A DNA stretch of 64,000 bases, from the NCBI GenBank assembly GCA_917880885.1, contig OU862910.1, positions 9,312,710 through 9,376,709 on the forward strand, written 5' to 3'. This stretch comes from Limnephilus marmoratus. Lineage: Eukaryota > Arthropoda > Insecta > Trichoptera > Limnephilidae. The notes under the pieces are model-generated. The model worked only from the letters and a program-made list of their open reading frames with translations. It was not told the origin of the DNA and made no database searches. Within the stretch, counting starts at the first letter, position 1, and each line of letters opens with the position of its first letter. A program made the translations under genes and the position numbers. This document shows, in pieces, positions 30,646 to 42,850 of the stretch.

Positions 30646-31907
30646 GGACAGTCATAACGGTTTTTTTCCTCCTGAAAACGAAAATTAATCATAGTTCGAA
30701 GAACTGACAAATACGTAGGTAAATTTAAAAACTATTTGATTTACATTGAAAATAATCATTTTCATTTTGTGACTCATTTGAACCATATTTTTCTGTAAAA
30801 TTATTTCTAGTGAGCTATTTTATTGTTCCCCTCTGTTTAATTAAGATCAAAGCCTCCGAAAATTGTTTTATTCCTTTTCATTTGCCAATATGCCGACAGC
30901 AACAAAAGAAATGCCGAATTTTATTCACCCTTCTAGAATAATTATTTTCAAATTATTAACTGATTTGCATTCAAAAATTAAAAGTCGATGGTTAATTGAA
31001 ACGCCGAAAAATTGATCAAAGGATTATTAGAGAAAATAATTAAAGATACAAGAAATATTTCTTTTCGAAGGCTGACTGAAAGATTGCCTGTAAACAAAAA
31101 AGGTTACGACATTTACATATTTGAAAATTTATGTAGAAATTTACGGTGCCAGGAAAATCGTAGTGCAAGCGAGAAATTGGTGAACCTACGTCACGTAGAG
31201 AACCCAATAAATTTTGTTTTTCGATCTAAACTAGTAGCAAAAAAAAACTTTTGGAGCAGGGTCTACGCTTCGATACATTTTAAAAGGCACAGTTAACACT
31301 AAGCCCTTGGCAATAGATTTTTTTTAAATTGCCCTAAATAATTCCAACTCTGTACTCAATTTACTCGAAAACAAAAGCTCAAATCAAAAAAATTATTCTA
31401 CAAAATCATCTCTAATGTGCTGTAGATACATCAATTTGACACTTATAATACGAGTTTCCGCACACCGTGCAAATACAGGAGAATTTTTATAAAGCTAGCT
31501 TTTTCCTGTCGACAATATCTTCCAACTAACGCGGACGTGCGAATAAAATTATGTAGCATTTTGTTTTTTGCCGCACGGTGCGAGTTTTTATTAAATAAGC
31601 TATAATAAATATAAATTGTCTTCTGGTGGAGAACGGATGGATTGGGTGTCAGGTAAAGGAGATGAATTGAGTTGAATGAAAGCGGAGCATCTAGTTGGCG
31701 TGAACATAAGATTACTCTTTAACTTTACCTTGAATATGAAGTTAATAAAGCATAACTTTTCATATAAAGTTTTACTTTTATATTTAAACTTCAATTATAC
31801 AAGAAACAATGATATTATTACTTCTTCTAATAGTGCAATATTATTTTGTGGTAACATTTTAAAATCAAATTAATAAATAACGTTGTATTAACCACGTAAT
31901 TATTTAC
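30646..31907. other. No gene recognised; one 94-codon frame
   Basis: The frame 31012-31296 is basic and AT-biased and matches nothing I know. A short 'gcacaccgtgcaaa' / 'ttgccgcacggtgcgag' inverted pair (about 31460 and 31570) may mark a small element. Confidence 0.35.
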
Positions 31908-31953
31908 AAAAACCGACATGTTTCGTCAGCAAAGCTGACTTCCTCAGGGTTTT
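31908..31953 (-). ncRNA. Hammerhead ribozyme, family d, all conserved residues present
   Basis: Stem I AAAACC/GGUUUU; core CUGAGGA; stem II GUCAGC/GCUGAC (6 perfect pairs, UUU loop); GAAA; palindromic stem III ACA/UGU; GUC cleavage triplet. Nothing in the consensus is violated. It lies 127 nt downstream of the stop of the Penelope-like GIY-YIG frame on the same strand. Minimal-stem-III hammerheads in these elements are known to act as dimers. It is followed on the minus strand by 'acgtggttaatacaacg'. Confidence 0.75.
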
Positions 31954-31979
31954 GACAGAACTAATTTTAAAAATAGACA

Positions 31980-32642
31980 TACATAGGTAATAGAGAAAAA
32001 TAATAGACATAAACAGTAATAAAATTTGAAAGAAAATAATGTGTAAGGGACGAGGGGCAATATAGAACAATTAAAAATTTTAAAAGGGGAATAGATTTAA
32101 TAATGGGTCATTTAAAAACAATTTTTGATTATTAATAATATTTAAATTTGCATTAACACTCTTTCTAATCTCTAAAATTTCTAATTTATCCAACTGAAAG
32201 CCATTGACATTACAATGTATTAATTCTATTCCACTGTTAAAATTAAAGGTATGACTAGTTTCTATTAAATGGTTGGCAAACTCCGAGAAACTATTATTAT
32301 TTAAAGCTTTTTCATATGCTCTTTAATCCTTATATCAAAGTTTAATTAATTAAATTTTTAATAATAATAATAATCTTTAATTTTAACAGTGGAATAGAAT
32401 TAGTACATTGTAATGTCAATGGCTTTCAGTTGGATAAATTAGAAATTTTAGAGATTAGAAAGAGTGTTAATGCAAATTTAAATATTATTAATTATCTAAA
32501 ATTGTTTTTAAACGACCCATTATTAAATCTATTCCCCTTTTAAAATTTTTAATTGTTCTATATTGCCCCTCGTCCCTTACACATTATTTTCTTTCAAATT
32601 TTATTATTGTTTATGTCTATTATTTTTCTCTATTACCTATGT
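31980..32642. mobile_element. Penelope-like element pieces, head-to-head
   Basis: The left arm (about 31980-32250) and right arm (about 32375-32642) are inverted copies, over 90% identical by eye. Each ends in the last codons of the same GIY-YIG frame and its 3' UTR. The left side extends outward to the hammerhead; the right side stops short of it. The spacer (about 32250-32374) holds more coding on the left. Confidence 0.7.
32080..32322 (-). pseudogene. Penelope-like element, C-terminal coding end
   Basis: The minus strand reads 80 codons without a stop. 'FSEFANHLIETSHTF' is followed by 'GFQLDKLEILEIRKS' and 'LFLNDPLLNLFPF', then stop. This is the family pattern downstream of the GIY-YIG core ('FA.HL.E..H ... 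LD.LE..EI ... PLL..F'), aligned with 16169-16423. The GIY-YIG core and RT are absent. A second, inverted copy of the last 54 codons is at 32382-32543 (plus). Confidence 0.7.
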
Positions 32643-33725
32643 AACTAGAATGTACTTATCTGGTTTTTGTCCAGATTTTAGGACCAATTTTTTTTTCAGA
32701 CATAATCAGACAAACATAATCGATAACTAAAAAACGATTCAGATTTTATGTTTCACAGATTTTAGGATTATATTTCAGGTGTTTTCACAATGTTATTTAA
32801 AACGCATACCTTTTTAGCAGGTTATCTCAATTATTAATCGTAATTTTGTTCATTTGTCATCGTAGAATAATAGGAAACGTATTTCAGATAAGACGAACAA
32901 ATGAAAGCGCGGTGAACTGGTTAAATTTCAGCTCTTTCAGCAGCGAGTATTTCACAAAACACCAGTTTACTTATCCTCCGAGCCGAATTCCTTTGAAACT
33001 GAAATAGCTACAGGTATCGTGTATCTTCCCGGCCATTGTTGCTTTTTGAGACCCCAGACGTATCTCGCTGAGACCCCCAGCGAGACCCCTAGCTAGACCC
33101 GGCGGATATTTGTAATTCCAGGCCTTCCGAGGATTCACGTTGGCCCGGGAATTTTATATTCATCCCAGAAATCTACATTTTATATAACCTGTGATTCGAG
33201 AAGTCCGCATTGTGGACATTCTTCCTTTGAGATTCACCTACCTCGCTTGTTCCATTCAGGGACCACTATTTATGATGACCGACCATCTGAGGAAATTGAA
33301 GGACTCTGCCTCAAGCACTCAAAAAAACTCTGACTTGAGTAATTGTGTGTAAGTTAATCTCAGGATAACCCTATTAATGTGATACCTTCAAAGGAAGTAA
33401 GGTATTTTATTGAAAAATGTTCGTCATTTGGCGAAAGCCCATAGAAAACAGCAATTTAAAGTTATATAATCACAAATTATTTTTATATTTTTTATTTAAT
33501 AAAAAACCAGCAATTCTAATTGATTTTATACCCAGCTGAGCTGTAACACGCAGTTATGAAAAATTTACAATTTTCTTTGATTCTATTGCATCCACCGAAC
33601 ACCATTAATTTCAATTTTTTTGCTTGAACTTAAAAGCTATTTTAGTATTTTGATTTTATTTAATCTTTTTAATAATAATCGTTATAAAAAACAATAACAT
33701 ATACCTACGACATTTTTTTAAAGGA
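32643..33725. other. No gene recognised
   Basis: A short 'gagaccccc'-type repetitive patch at 33047-33100; otherwise nothing. Confidence 0.4.
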
Positions 33726-33890
33726 AGACAAAATATTTTTGTTTTTTATTTAGTTTTGAATAACCTGATAAAATTTGAAAATCTCCTACTTCCATTGCAG
33801 TAAGCGACAAATGTTGCTTATGTCGTGATGGAGGACTTAGCCAGCCGAGACCCAAACGCGATGCCAACTCAGCCACTGACTGGACTATGC
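33726..33890 (-). mobile_element. SINE family A, minus copy
   Basis: The reverse complement carries 'ggctaagtcctccatcacga', 'agtaggagattttcaaattt' and a tRNA-like head with 'ggtctcggctggct'. It matches 27333-27516; the 3' tail is diverged. Confidence 0.65.
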
Positions 33891-34100
33891 GTATATTTTG
33901 TCATTTAACATCCTGTCCTTTGCTTCCAATTCCGTAATCGTTTTCCATAAACAATCAAAGCCTATAAATATAATACAATAAAAACGGGAATAGTAAAATT
34001 GTCACAACATAAACATGGACGCAGTTTACCAATCATTTACCAACAATTATCACAACGTGAATCTAATTCCGTTTATGTTTGGAAATGCATAGTTTTCTGT

Positions 34101-34567
34101 TACATTAACTCCAAACAGGAGGCCCTGGGGAAAATAATTTCCCTCAGAGCCCAAGTTATCCTAGGGATGCTATGTGGAGGGTTTTTGTAAGGAAAGGAAG
34201 GAGAGGAAGTTTTGGAAAGGAAATAGGTATAAGGGGTGGGTAGGAATCTGGGGCGTCGCGTCGTGTGTCCATGAATGGCGGACATATATTATGGATCCAT
34301 CCCTTCAACTGAGGTGCAAGTCGATGGGTTGAGAGATACTGACTGAAGGGTAAAATCCCTCAACCAGTCTCTCTAGATCCTGCCCAACACGCAGCAGGTG
34401 AGCAGACGTATCGGCCACCAAGACCTGGACAAACCTCACCTCATGAACCCGGGCACCCCTGCTTAGTCACCAAACGTAGCGAACCACTTGGGGTGACCTA
34501 TGGCAGAGGTGTTGATTATCCAATAAATAGTTCCCGGGGCAGCGATACCCGTACCCGACTCCCAAAT
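34101..34567 (-). repeat. Family S, near full-length copy
   Basis: All family blocks are present on the minus strand: an 'atttgggag' start, 'gggaactatttattggataa', 'gtgacgcgac'-type middle and a pyrimidine-rich 'ccttcctttccttac' stretch. The end is 'ccagggcctcctgtttggag'. The length is about 467 bp, equal to the copy at 58713-59170. It has no coding frame and no obvious tRNA head. Confidence 0.75.
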
Positions 34568-34621
34568 TGAGAGTTGTGATGAAATAAAAATGCTCATTTC
34601 CAGCATCTGGTGATTATTACC

Positions 34622-35274
34622 TTAAGAGCGTTTAACCAGCCAGCGGACGAAAATCCACATTTCGTCGAAAGTTGTTCTTACAATCGTGCAGGGCGGTTAC
34701 AATGAGAAAGATTAATTATTCTCCGTACCAGCTTTTAAAATTATAACTCAATATCGAGTTTATTTCAATCCAAATTAGCTTTAATTTATACCTTCATCCA
34801 AAAATGCTGAAAGGCGTGATGATAAAACTATTAAAATAATGTACTTTATGTAATTATTTTTTGATTATAAGTATTTATCATTTTTCAATAATGTCTAAAT
34901 TTAATAAGAATGTTAAAAAAATGTGAAATATATTAGTTTGTAAGTGCGCAAATAAATACACAAATGGAAACAAAACATGCGTTTGCTAGATAAAGTATTG
35001 ATTTATTTTACTGCATGATTATATTATTTGAAATGGGTGTAGTATAATACAAAATCTTTTTTTTTAAATTTAATAAATCTGCCAACGACCTATGGAATAA
35101 CCTTATTATTTTAAAAATTAAAAAAAATTCTCAAAAATTTATTACATGCGAATGCTAGATAAAAGAACAATTTTTCGAAATCCATTTATAATTTTTTGTG
35201 GAAAAGAGTCAATTCGTCTAAAATCTGATTTGAAAATGACATATTTCTGGTTTTCTCTGGTAATGCCCTCTTAA
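34622..35274 (-). mobile_element. TTAA-flanked non-autonomous element, copy C
   Basis: TTAA at 34622-34625 and 35271-35274 bounds it. The termini GAGCGTTTAACCAG and GAGGGCATTACCAG are weak inverted repeats. The internal sequence matches 43251-43962 almost throughout. A TTAA target suggests a piggyBac-type origin, but the termini are not the classic ones. Non-coding. Confidence 0.55.
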
Positions 35275-36403
35275 ATAAGAATTTGGAAAATTGGACAACC
35301 GTCTACGAAAACTGATCAAAAACTTAAAAGTAATCAGTGAAACTGCACGAAAAGTGTGCTCAGAATTATTCAGATGAAAAATCAAATTTCTGCGTTTTGA
35401 TTGTTTGAAAGTAATGAAAATGTTTTTTTCATTTGCGAAATCCGTTCAAGTAATCTAAAAAATAAAACTCATGAATATTTAATGTGAATATCGCCGGTGG
35501 AAAGGGTGAGACGACGCGTCTCCCTTGAAACTTGAACCAATCCCAAGATATTCTGCATGCATTTCAAGATAAAAAGAATTCTGTCTTACTTCATTTGAAT
35601 AGATTACGATAAACACATTGAAAAAATAACATTTTTTATTATAATCAAGTTTAATTCGCAAAACTGCATTTTAAATTTAAGTTTTTCCTTTGTATTCCCA
35701 ATAATAATATTATTATCAAACTGTGGTGAACGATAGATATAGACGATCCGCCTTTTAAAAATGAAAAAAAAAAACGTATAGAAAATTTAATTCAATTGAT
35801 AAACAACCATGTACGTGAAACTTACTAATGGAAAACTGACACAAAAATTGTTCATGACTCGTACTTTGCTTTTTTAGCCTGAGGCTAGTTTATCTGTTGT
35901 ACCTACATACCTGTTTTATTAAAAAATTCTCAAATAATTTTGGAATTTATTAATTTTAATCTTATTTTTGAGGAAATCTTTAAAAAAAATACCATTTTTG
36001 TATAATAACCTTTTATTCCGTTACAATAAGACGCTCTCCGTATCGCCCTAGAGAGATACTGCCATAAAGAATTGAAACATACATAGTATAAAATGGCTTT
36101 AGCTACGTAAAGTAGTCAGATTTACCTAGCCAGGTGTTTTCCGACCTTCTTCTTACACGTCTGCTTCCTCTCCTTCACTTAATTTAACATATCAAATAAT
36201 GAGAACTAAAAACTTTCAGTATCGCCCTAATGCAAAACTGTCATTCAGAATGGAAAATTTGCTTGAAATGACAAGATCTGAAAAGCCTGGTAGGTACTTT
36301 CCAGTATTCCTCTTTCCCATCTCCTTCCCTTCCGCACTATATTCAGCCTCACAACATATCCCGATGGCTATGGTGACAGTGCAGAGCAGTTGGAACAGTT
36401 ACA
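35275..36403. other. No gene recognised
   Basis: AT-rich, with a short 'gagacgacgcgtctcc' palindrome near 35507. Two 'atcgccctaa/g' contexts (36040, 36220) hint at an old small repeat. Confidence 0.4.
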
Positions 36404-36725
36404 AGAGCTCCACATAGGAGGCCCCGAGGAAAATAATTTTCCTCAGGGCCTATGTCATCTTTGGGGATGCTGTGTGGGGTTTTTTTTAAGGAAAGGAAGG
36501 AGGGGAGAGTTCTGGGAAGGAAGAGTGTTGAGGTGGGTAGGAATCTGGGGTTCAGAATGTCCTGGTCATAAGCCTCCAAGACCTAGACAAACCTCACCCC
36601 ATGAACCCGGGCACCCCTGCTAAATCATCAAACGTAGCGAACCTCTTGAGGTGACCTATGGCAGAAGTGTTGGTTATCCAATAAAGGTTCCCGGGGCGGC
36701 GGTACCCATTCTCGCCTCCCAAATT
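36404..36725 (-). repeat. Family S, internally deleted copy
   Basis: Same ends as the full copies ('ccacataggaggccccgagg' and 'cgcctcccaaatt'). It lacks about 140 bp between 'cctggtcat' and 'cctccaagacc'. Confidence 0.75.
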
Positions 36726-37769
36726 GTTGTATATTGTTGTAATATGTAACCAGATACCATACAAACAAACAAACTAACGGCTATTTCTCATTATGTTTCT
36801 TCTTTACTTCTATTTTCTCTCTCCTACTTATATTGTAGCAGCAATTAGCATGAAATGGTTGTTTCGTTGATCAGTTAGGTCTGGGCACTTGAAACTCTTG
36901 TATGTTTTATGTATATGTTCTCTTTTTTCGTGTATGTCTTCTAAAAAACATCAGTTTGCTTATTTTAAAACAAAGAAAAAGTATTAATTATGCATCCAGA
37001 ATTATTTATTAAGAAAATATTGTCTGAAGAAGTTCGTTTAAATGCGGTGTTTCTACTTTAGTAAAATGGAAAACTCTTTCTCGGAAAGAAAACATTATTT
37101 TAAAAAAATAACAAATATTCTTCGGTCTCAAACACATAATATAAATATTATTCACTTCTGTCACGGATTGTATGATAAAGTGAGGAAATTGAATCCGAAT
37201 AGATTTTTGGCACATATGTAAACTGGAATATTGAATCGTATTTGAAACACCGAAAATATTCGTAACGGATATGGGAAAGCTTTCTCTTCTGATTTATTTA
37301 CCAAGTTATTTTTGTATCGTTTATTTTTTATGTGAGAATCGATTACTTATCGACTGTCAAGGTCATATTATAATTTAATGTTGAAAAGCTTACCCCATTT
37401 AAACCGAATTCATTTATGAAAGAAACGGTGAATCTGGCTGGAGAAAATCTGCAACACTTTTTTACCTGGACTTAAAAGGTAACCGCAACAGTTTTCAGCT
37501 TCAAGCGTTATTTCTACCAAAAACTATAATTTTTAAAATATCCATGTGAGGAGATCAATTAGTCAAGCGTCCTTTACGAAATTTACTGGGATGAAGACGA
37601 TGACTTCCTATCACCTGGATGGAAGAATTTCCTTAGACCATTTTTTATGCTGTTCGATTCGTTTTGACTCAAAACACTAATTGTAAAGGCTCCGTATCAT
37701 TGAGAAAATGAAATTTGCTTTATTACTTTTTCACTTTTTTTTAATTTGGTGCTTCACAAGAGCGTGCCA
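36726..37769. other. No gene recognised
   Basis: No coding signature; only short frames. Confidence 0.4.
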
Positions 37770-38280
37770 GTTTGCACAGTGTAAAGACAGGGGAACCGTT
37801 AGGCAGTGTTGTGAAGCGGGTTAAAGTAGGAGCGGTGGGATTGAATATGTATTAATGCCGATGATCGGATTATGTGCAGTAGGAAACACAAATATCGGTA
37901 ACTCGAAAATGAGTCGAAGAAACTACCTAACTAAATGACAATCATACTAAACGACAGTCATGAAACCAACATCAAATGTGAACGTTCCGGTCGTATCCAT
38001 CGAGTTTTACGCACTTGCAATGGTGCACCGGGGACCAGCTACCAGCTTCTTAGAACAGGCTCCATTAAAATACCTGTAGATTAAACTCAGCGTGCCTACA
38101 TTACGTCTGTGCATTAGAGATGGCAATCAATCTGTTAACAACGGATTGTCAATCAGGCGGACCGCATTCCTCTGCACAGAACCAAGTATCTAGGTTTATC
38201 AAGTATTTTCCATCCCTGAGGTGGCTTCCAAATTCTATTGATGGCCGTACTTGAGATTTGTACTTTATAAACAGGTTATT
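37770..38280 (-). pseudogene. LINE ORF2 C-terminal remnant
   Basis: The minus strand reads 'RNAVRLIDNPLLTD', a stop, then 'LPSLMHRRNVGTLSLIYRYF' and 'NGACSKKLV'. This is the ORF2 block 'L.HRR.V..L...YR...G.CS..L'. The following C-terminal part (37780-38000) is too decayed to read in one frame. Confidence 0.55.
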
Positions 38281-38569
38281 TTTTTATATATTCTATACGT
38301 AATATTATTAAATAAATTTTAAAAAAACAGTACATATATCGCCGGTATGTGACTTCACCACAGTTTTATAATAATGTCATTATTGAATATATAATAGAAA
38401 AACTTTAATTTAAAATGCGGTTCTGCGAAAAACTTGATAACAATAAAAAATATGTTCTATTTTCATTGTTTTTGTAATCTACCAGAAATCTTATGTTTGT
38501 GAAGTTTTTTTTATAAATATATATAATCGACTTGAAAATTTATGATGTTTTCAATAATTAAATTTAATT

Positions 38570-39130
38570 ATTTTAATAACTATGCTAAGCAAACAACCGT
38601 AATAATCAGGTATTGATGGTTTATTTTATTTTACTTTATTGTTTCTGTTCTCTTTCTGTTCTCACTATTTAAAATGTATATGTAGGATTATAATATGAAA
38701 GGCATACACCAGTTATTTTAATCATTTACTTTTAAGTACACACATATATAATTTTTATTTATTATTATCATTTCAAAAATTATGCTAAACAACCGACGGC
38801 TATTTTATGTTTTAATTGGTTATTTCATTTTTATTTTATTCTTTCTCTTCTCTTTTTCTATCTTTTTTTTTCTACAACACATGTATGTAGGACTATAATA
38901 TGCAATTTATACAGAAGTTACCTAAATGTTATAACCGTCTTAATTCCTCTTAGTTACCTATTTATCTTTTCTTTTTGAAATTTATATTTTTTTAATAACT
39001 ATGCTAAACAAATAACAGTTACTAGGTCTTAAACTTTTTTTTTATTTTATTTTGTATTCTTTCTGTTCTTTTTATTTCCTATTTTTATTTCATCAATTTT
39101 CTTTCTTTTTTGTACAAATCGTGCTCCATT
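38570..39130 (+). repeat. Diverged ~210-bp tandem repeat, three units
   Basis: 'aactatgctaagcaaacaac', 'aattatgctaaacaaccgac' and 'aactatgctaaacaaataac' start at 38578, 38778 and 38997. Each is followed by 'ttattttattt' and 'tctttctgttct'-like sequence. It lies directly upstream of a LINE 3' hairpin, so it is probably that element's 3' UTR. Confidence 0.6.
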
Positions 39131-39148
39131 TGTTCATATCCATAATAA

Positions 39149-39262
39149 TTTGACTGTCCTAAAACGGGAATACTCCTAGTTGGGCAGTCAAAAAAAATGT
39201 ATATACATGTATAATCTTGTACTAAATAAACAAACAAATATTATTATTATTAATTTAAAATT
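39149..39262 (+). mobile_element. LINE 3' terminal hairpin with (ATT)n tail
   Basis: TTTGACTGTCC (39149-39159) pairs with GGGCAGTCAAA (39182-39192). A short unique piece and TATTATTATTATTAA follow. The same hairpin, loop and tail occur at 57105-57211. Confidence 0.6.
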
Positions 39263-40019
39263 CCAAATATCAAGTGTTGCGTGTTCAAAAAGTTATCCTG
39301 TTTTTATAAACATGCTGCTTATGCAGCAACTATTGCCCTCTATCGTGTAAAATTAGTCTAAAGGTTTGGAACTTGAGTGAACCCTTGCAATCTCTGCTTA
39401 TGTATATGGTAAAGAAGGTCGCTACCTCAAGGCTCAACTGAAAATGTAGATTGTTATTGTGATATTGAGGGATCTTTTTTATAAGTACAATGGGCTCCTT
39501 TAAAACTTCCCTCTTCTATTTTACACGCAGAGCAGTGAAGTTCCTTCAGAACGGTCGCAGGGGATCACGCCCCATTCTTTTTGGATAGAAATTGAAACTG
39601 AAAGTTAACATGAAAAATGTTCGAATTTTTTAGTCGAATTGTTTCGTTGAAGTGACCTAAAATCTTAACAACGTGTAAATCGGAGATTAATTGAAATTAC
39701 TATGCGGTATTAACGCAGAATGATCCTAATTATTCAGATCCTTAATTATTAATAAGATTTATCTTGGTTGAGTGTCAGTCAGTTGCTTCAAATGCCTTTG
39801 TACCCTTGTACGGCTTTGAAGGCAAGATAGAAATAAATAATTATCGCCTTGTGTTAAGCAATAATTATTATTCAATCAATATAACCTTAAGTCAAGGTTG
39901 TCTAGATTATTCAAGCGAAGAATCAAACAATTTGTCTTCGTTTCGTTGTAAAATTTATTAATTGAAAGTTTTATTTATTTTTATTTCTCCCAATATGGGG
40001 TCTTTTCGCTCATGAGAGT
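39263..40019. other. No gene recognised
   Basis: Unique-looking AT-rich sequence with short frames only (39764-39961 is the longest). Confidence 0.4.
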
Positions 40020-40215
40020 ACCATTTCATTCCGACTGCTAATTGTGCTGTTCTATTAACTGAGCCCTTGCCATGCAAGCAAAGGGTCCTGCGTTCGAGTC
40101 CCAGTGGAGCCAATATCTTTTTCTGATTTTTCTATCTCCAGATTTTCGATTGAGTTTCGCTAATATTGTCTTCATTTAATTAAATATTATAATTTGAGAT
40201 TTTACTCATAAAGTT
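40020..40215 (+). mobile_element. SINE family B, head and tail
   Basis: The tRNA-like head (about 40050-40115) has a B-box 'gcgttcgagtccc'. The tail 'attttcgattgagtttcgct ... gagattttactcataaag' is the best-preserved copy in the window. Confidence 0.6.
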
Positions 40216-40231
40216 AAAAATTAAAAATTAA

Positions 40232-40445
40232 ATTATGCGTTGCTAACCATTCATCCGATTGCGATGAAACTTTGGGGATTTGAAGTACGCATGCCCGTTT
40301 TGGTTTCTGTATTTAATAGTGAGTTCTGGCATCATGAAATTATTCGTTGCTAACCATTAATCCGATTGCGATGAAACTTTGGGAATTTGATGTGTACATG
40401 TGTACATGCCCGCGATGGTTTCTATATACGCTGCTGAGCTCTGGT
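40232..40445 (+). repeat. ~107-bp tandem pair
   Basis: 'cgttgctaaccattcatccg' (40238) and 'cgttgctaaccattaatccg' (40345) begin two units that also share 'attgcgatgaaactttggg'. They lie next to the family H copy and may be its 3' part. Confidence 0.7.
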
Positions 40446-40673
40446 ATTATGAAATTTGTATAAACAAATTGCAATAGGTGGCACGCGAAGTTCTGAGAGG
40501 GAACGTGGGGAAGGCGGAGTGGGAACACGGGAGGGGAATGCGGAGTGGGAGGGGAAGGGGACGCGGGAGAGGAAGGGGAGGTGCAATGGGAACTGGACGA
40601 ATGGGAAAGGACACGCAGGGAGAAACAATTTATTAATTAAATGGCATTGCAACGCATGCGGGAATTCGCTAGT
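40441..40673 (-). mobile_element. Family H copy, minus strand
   Basis: On the minus strand it starts 'actagcgaattcccgc'. It has a C-rich tract and reaches 'gttcccactccgcc' and 'gcgtgccacctatt', matching 19299-19550. G/R-rich open frames here are compositional. Confidence 0.5.
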
Positions 40674-40896
40674 TTGAAATAAAACTTTTCAAATAAAAAT
40701 TAATAATAAAGGAACATTAAAACTCTTGATATAGTCGATTACTAAACTTGAATTGGATTATTATTAATTTAATTACATTTAGCGGAATTTCTGCTCCTTT
40801 ACTTACTATTGAAAATATTATTGTACAATCTGGATTCATTTAATATTGCAACATAATTCACTAACTAACTAGACTAATAAAATTCTGATTACAGTG

Positions 40897-42762
40897 AATT
40901 TAAATATTTAAGAACTTTGTGTAAAAAAATGTCTATGACTTGCTACCGTAACCATATAAATGAAATTCAAAACTCCATAATAAACAATGTTAATTATTTT
41001 TGGAAATATTCGAAATCTCTTAATATAGAGCAGCCATAGCAATAATACTGATGGTATTGTTAACTTGTTTGCAAAAATTTTTAAAAGTGTTTATTCAACA
41101 GACGCAAATAATGCTCCTCTTCCATCAACAACTCTAGATGAAACTCTTGATATTTCGCAGTGTACCATAAGTCTCTCTGATGTAGTAACTAAAGATAAAT
41201 CATTAGATATCAACAAATCTGCAGGACCGGATAATATCCCCACAATATTTATTAAAGAATGTATCAAAGTAATTGCTCTTCCATTAACCAAACTTTTTAA
41301 TTTATCTTTATCCAGTGGAATTTTTCCCGATATGTGGAAAAATAGTTATTTGACTCCAATTTTCAAAAAGGGCGATAAAAGTGATGTTTTTAATTATAGA
41401 CCAATATGCATTCAATCCACCATACCGAAAATATTTGAAAGCCTAATACTTGACAAACTTTTTGCCCAAATAAAACCTGTAATATCACCTTACCAGTTTG
41501 GATTTATGCCAGGTAGAAGTACACTTTCTAACTTGATTATTTATGAAAATTTTATAACCAATGCTTTTAAAAGAAAAAAAACAAGTAGACTCTGTCTATA
41601 CTGATTTTAGTAAAGCCTTTGATTCAGTTTCCCATAAAATTCTCATTTGGAAATTAGAAAAGCTTGGTATACGTGGCAGTATATTAGCCTGGTTTGAAAG
41701 CTATCTTACTGGAAGACAACAAATTGTTAGAATAAAATCCTCATTGTCGGAAAAAATTTATGCAACAAGTGGAGTTCCACAGGGTTCACACCTTGGCCCA
41801 ATATTAATTATCTTGTTTATAAATGATCTTACAAAAATATTTCATGATGTATTTATCTTACTTTTTGCTGATGACCTCAAAATTTTTAGAATAATTCAAA
41901 ATATTTACCATTGCAACATTCTTCAAGATAATATCAACAAATTGGTAATTTGGTGTAATGAAAATAGATTTTACTTAAATATCTCAAAATGTCATATAGT
42001 TAGATTTTCTCGAATAAAAAATCCAGTGATTATCAATTACAACATTGATAACAATACTCTGGAGACATTAACACAAATTAAAGACTTGGGCATCACTTTT
42101 CAATCTAATCTTTCATTTGTTAACCACATAACAGAAATCTCTAATAAGGCCTTAAAAATGTTGGGATTTATAACTAGGCTAACTAGAAATTTTAACAATA
42201 TTAAGTGTATAAAACTTTTATATTTTGCATATGTAAGAAGTCAACTTGAATACAATTCTCCCGTCTGGAACCCATATTACGATATACATGTACAAGCTGT
42301 TGAAAGAATACAAAACAAATTCTTACGTTTTCTTAATTTTAAAATGGGTATTCCAGCAATTATGTTGAACTACAATACTATTTTGAATGATATGAATATG
42401 CTCAAATTGTCAGACAGAAGAACTTTTACTGACTTGGTATTTCTGTATAAAATTCTAAATGATTTATTTGACAGTCCGATATTGCTCGAATTGATAAGCT
42501 TCCGGATTCCAATACGTAATACTAGAAGTCAGGATTTATTTCAGTGCAGTAATTCTGGAACTAACTACCATATGTATTCCTCTTTGCCCAGAATACTAAT
42601 GGAGGGAAACAATTATACCAAGTCAGTGGACATCTTCAATTTATCTTTAAACAAATATAAAATATTGTTACGAAGGCAGTTCAGTTATGTACAATAAATA
42701 CTGTGTATTTCTTACTATTCATATGTAAAAGCCCCGAAAAAGGGCGTTAATAAATAAATAGA
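40897..42762 (+). pseudogene. Best-preserved LINE: reverse transcriptase with one frameshift
   Basis: Coding is 5'-truncated near 40897 and has one stop at about 41036. 41065-41604 holds the RT fingers and palm: 'SAGPDNIPTIFIKE', 'SYLTPIFKKGDKSDVFNYRP', 'YQFGFMPGRST'. After a one-base slip in an A-run (41574-41581) it continues in 41561-42697 with 'VYTDFSKAFDSVSH', 'SGVPQGSHLGP' and the catalytic 'LLFADDLKIF'. 'LEYNSPVWNPYY' and the C-terminal 'SVDIFNLSLNKYK' follow. This order is typical of Jockey-like non-LTR elements. The 3' UTR is only ~65 bp, with a GCCCC...GGGC hairpin and TTAATAAATAAATA tail. No endonuclease domain is present. Confidence 0.9.
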
Positions 42763-42850
42763 TTTTGAGACGATTTTAGGACTAAAATAAAAACTTTTGT
42801 ACCAACGATAAAAATTCATAATATTAAACGGTTAAGTTATTTTTTTTTTG

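Noticed and set aside
34100..36623. Short proteins in family S copies
   Set aside because: Non-coding repeat; frames are not conserved between copies.
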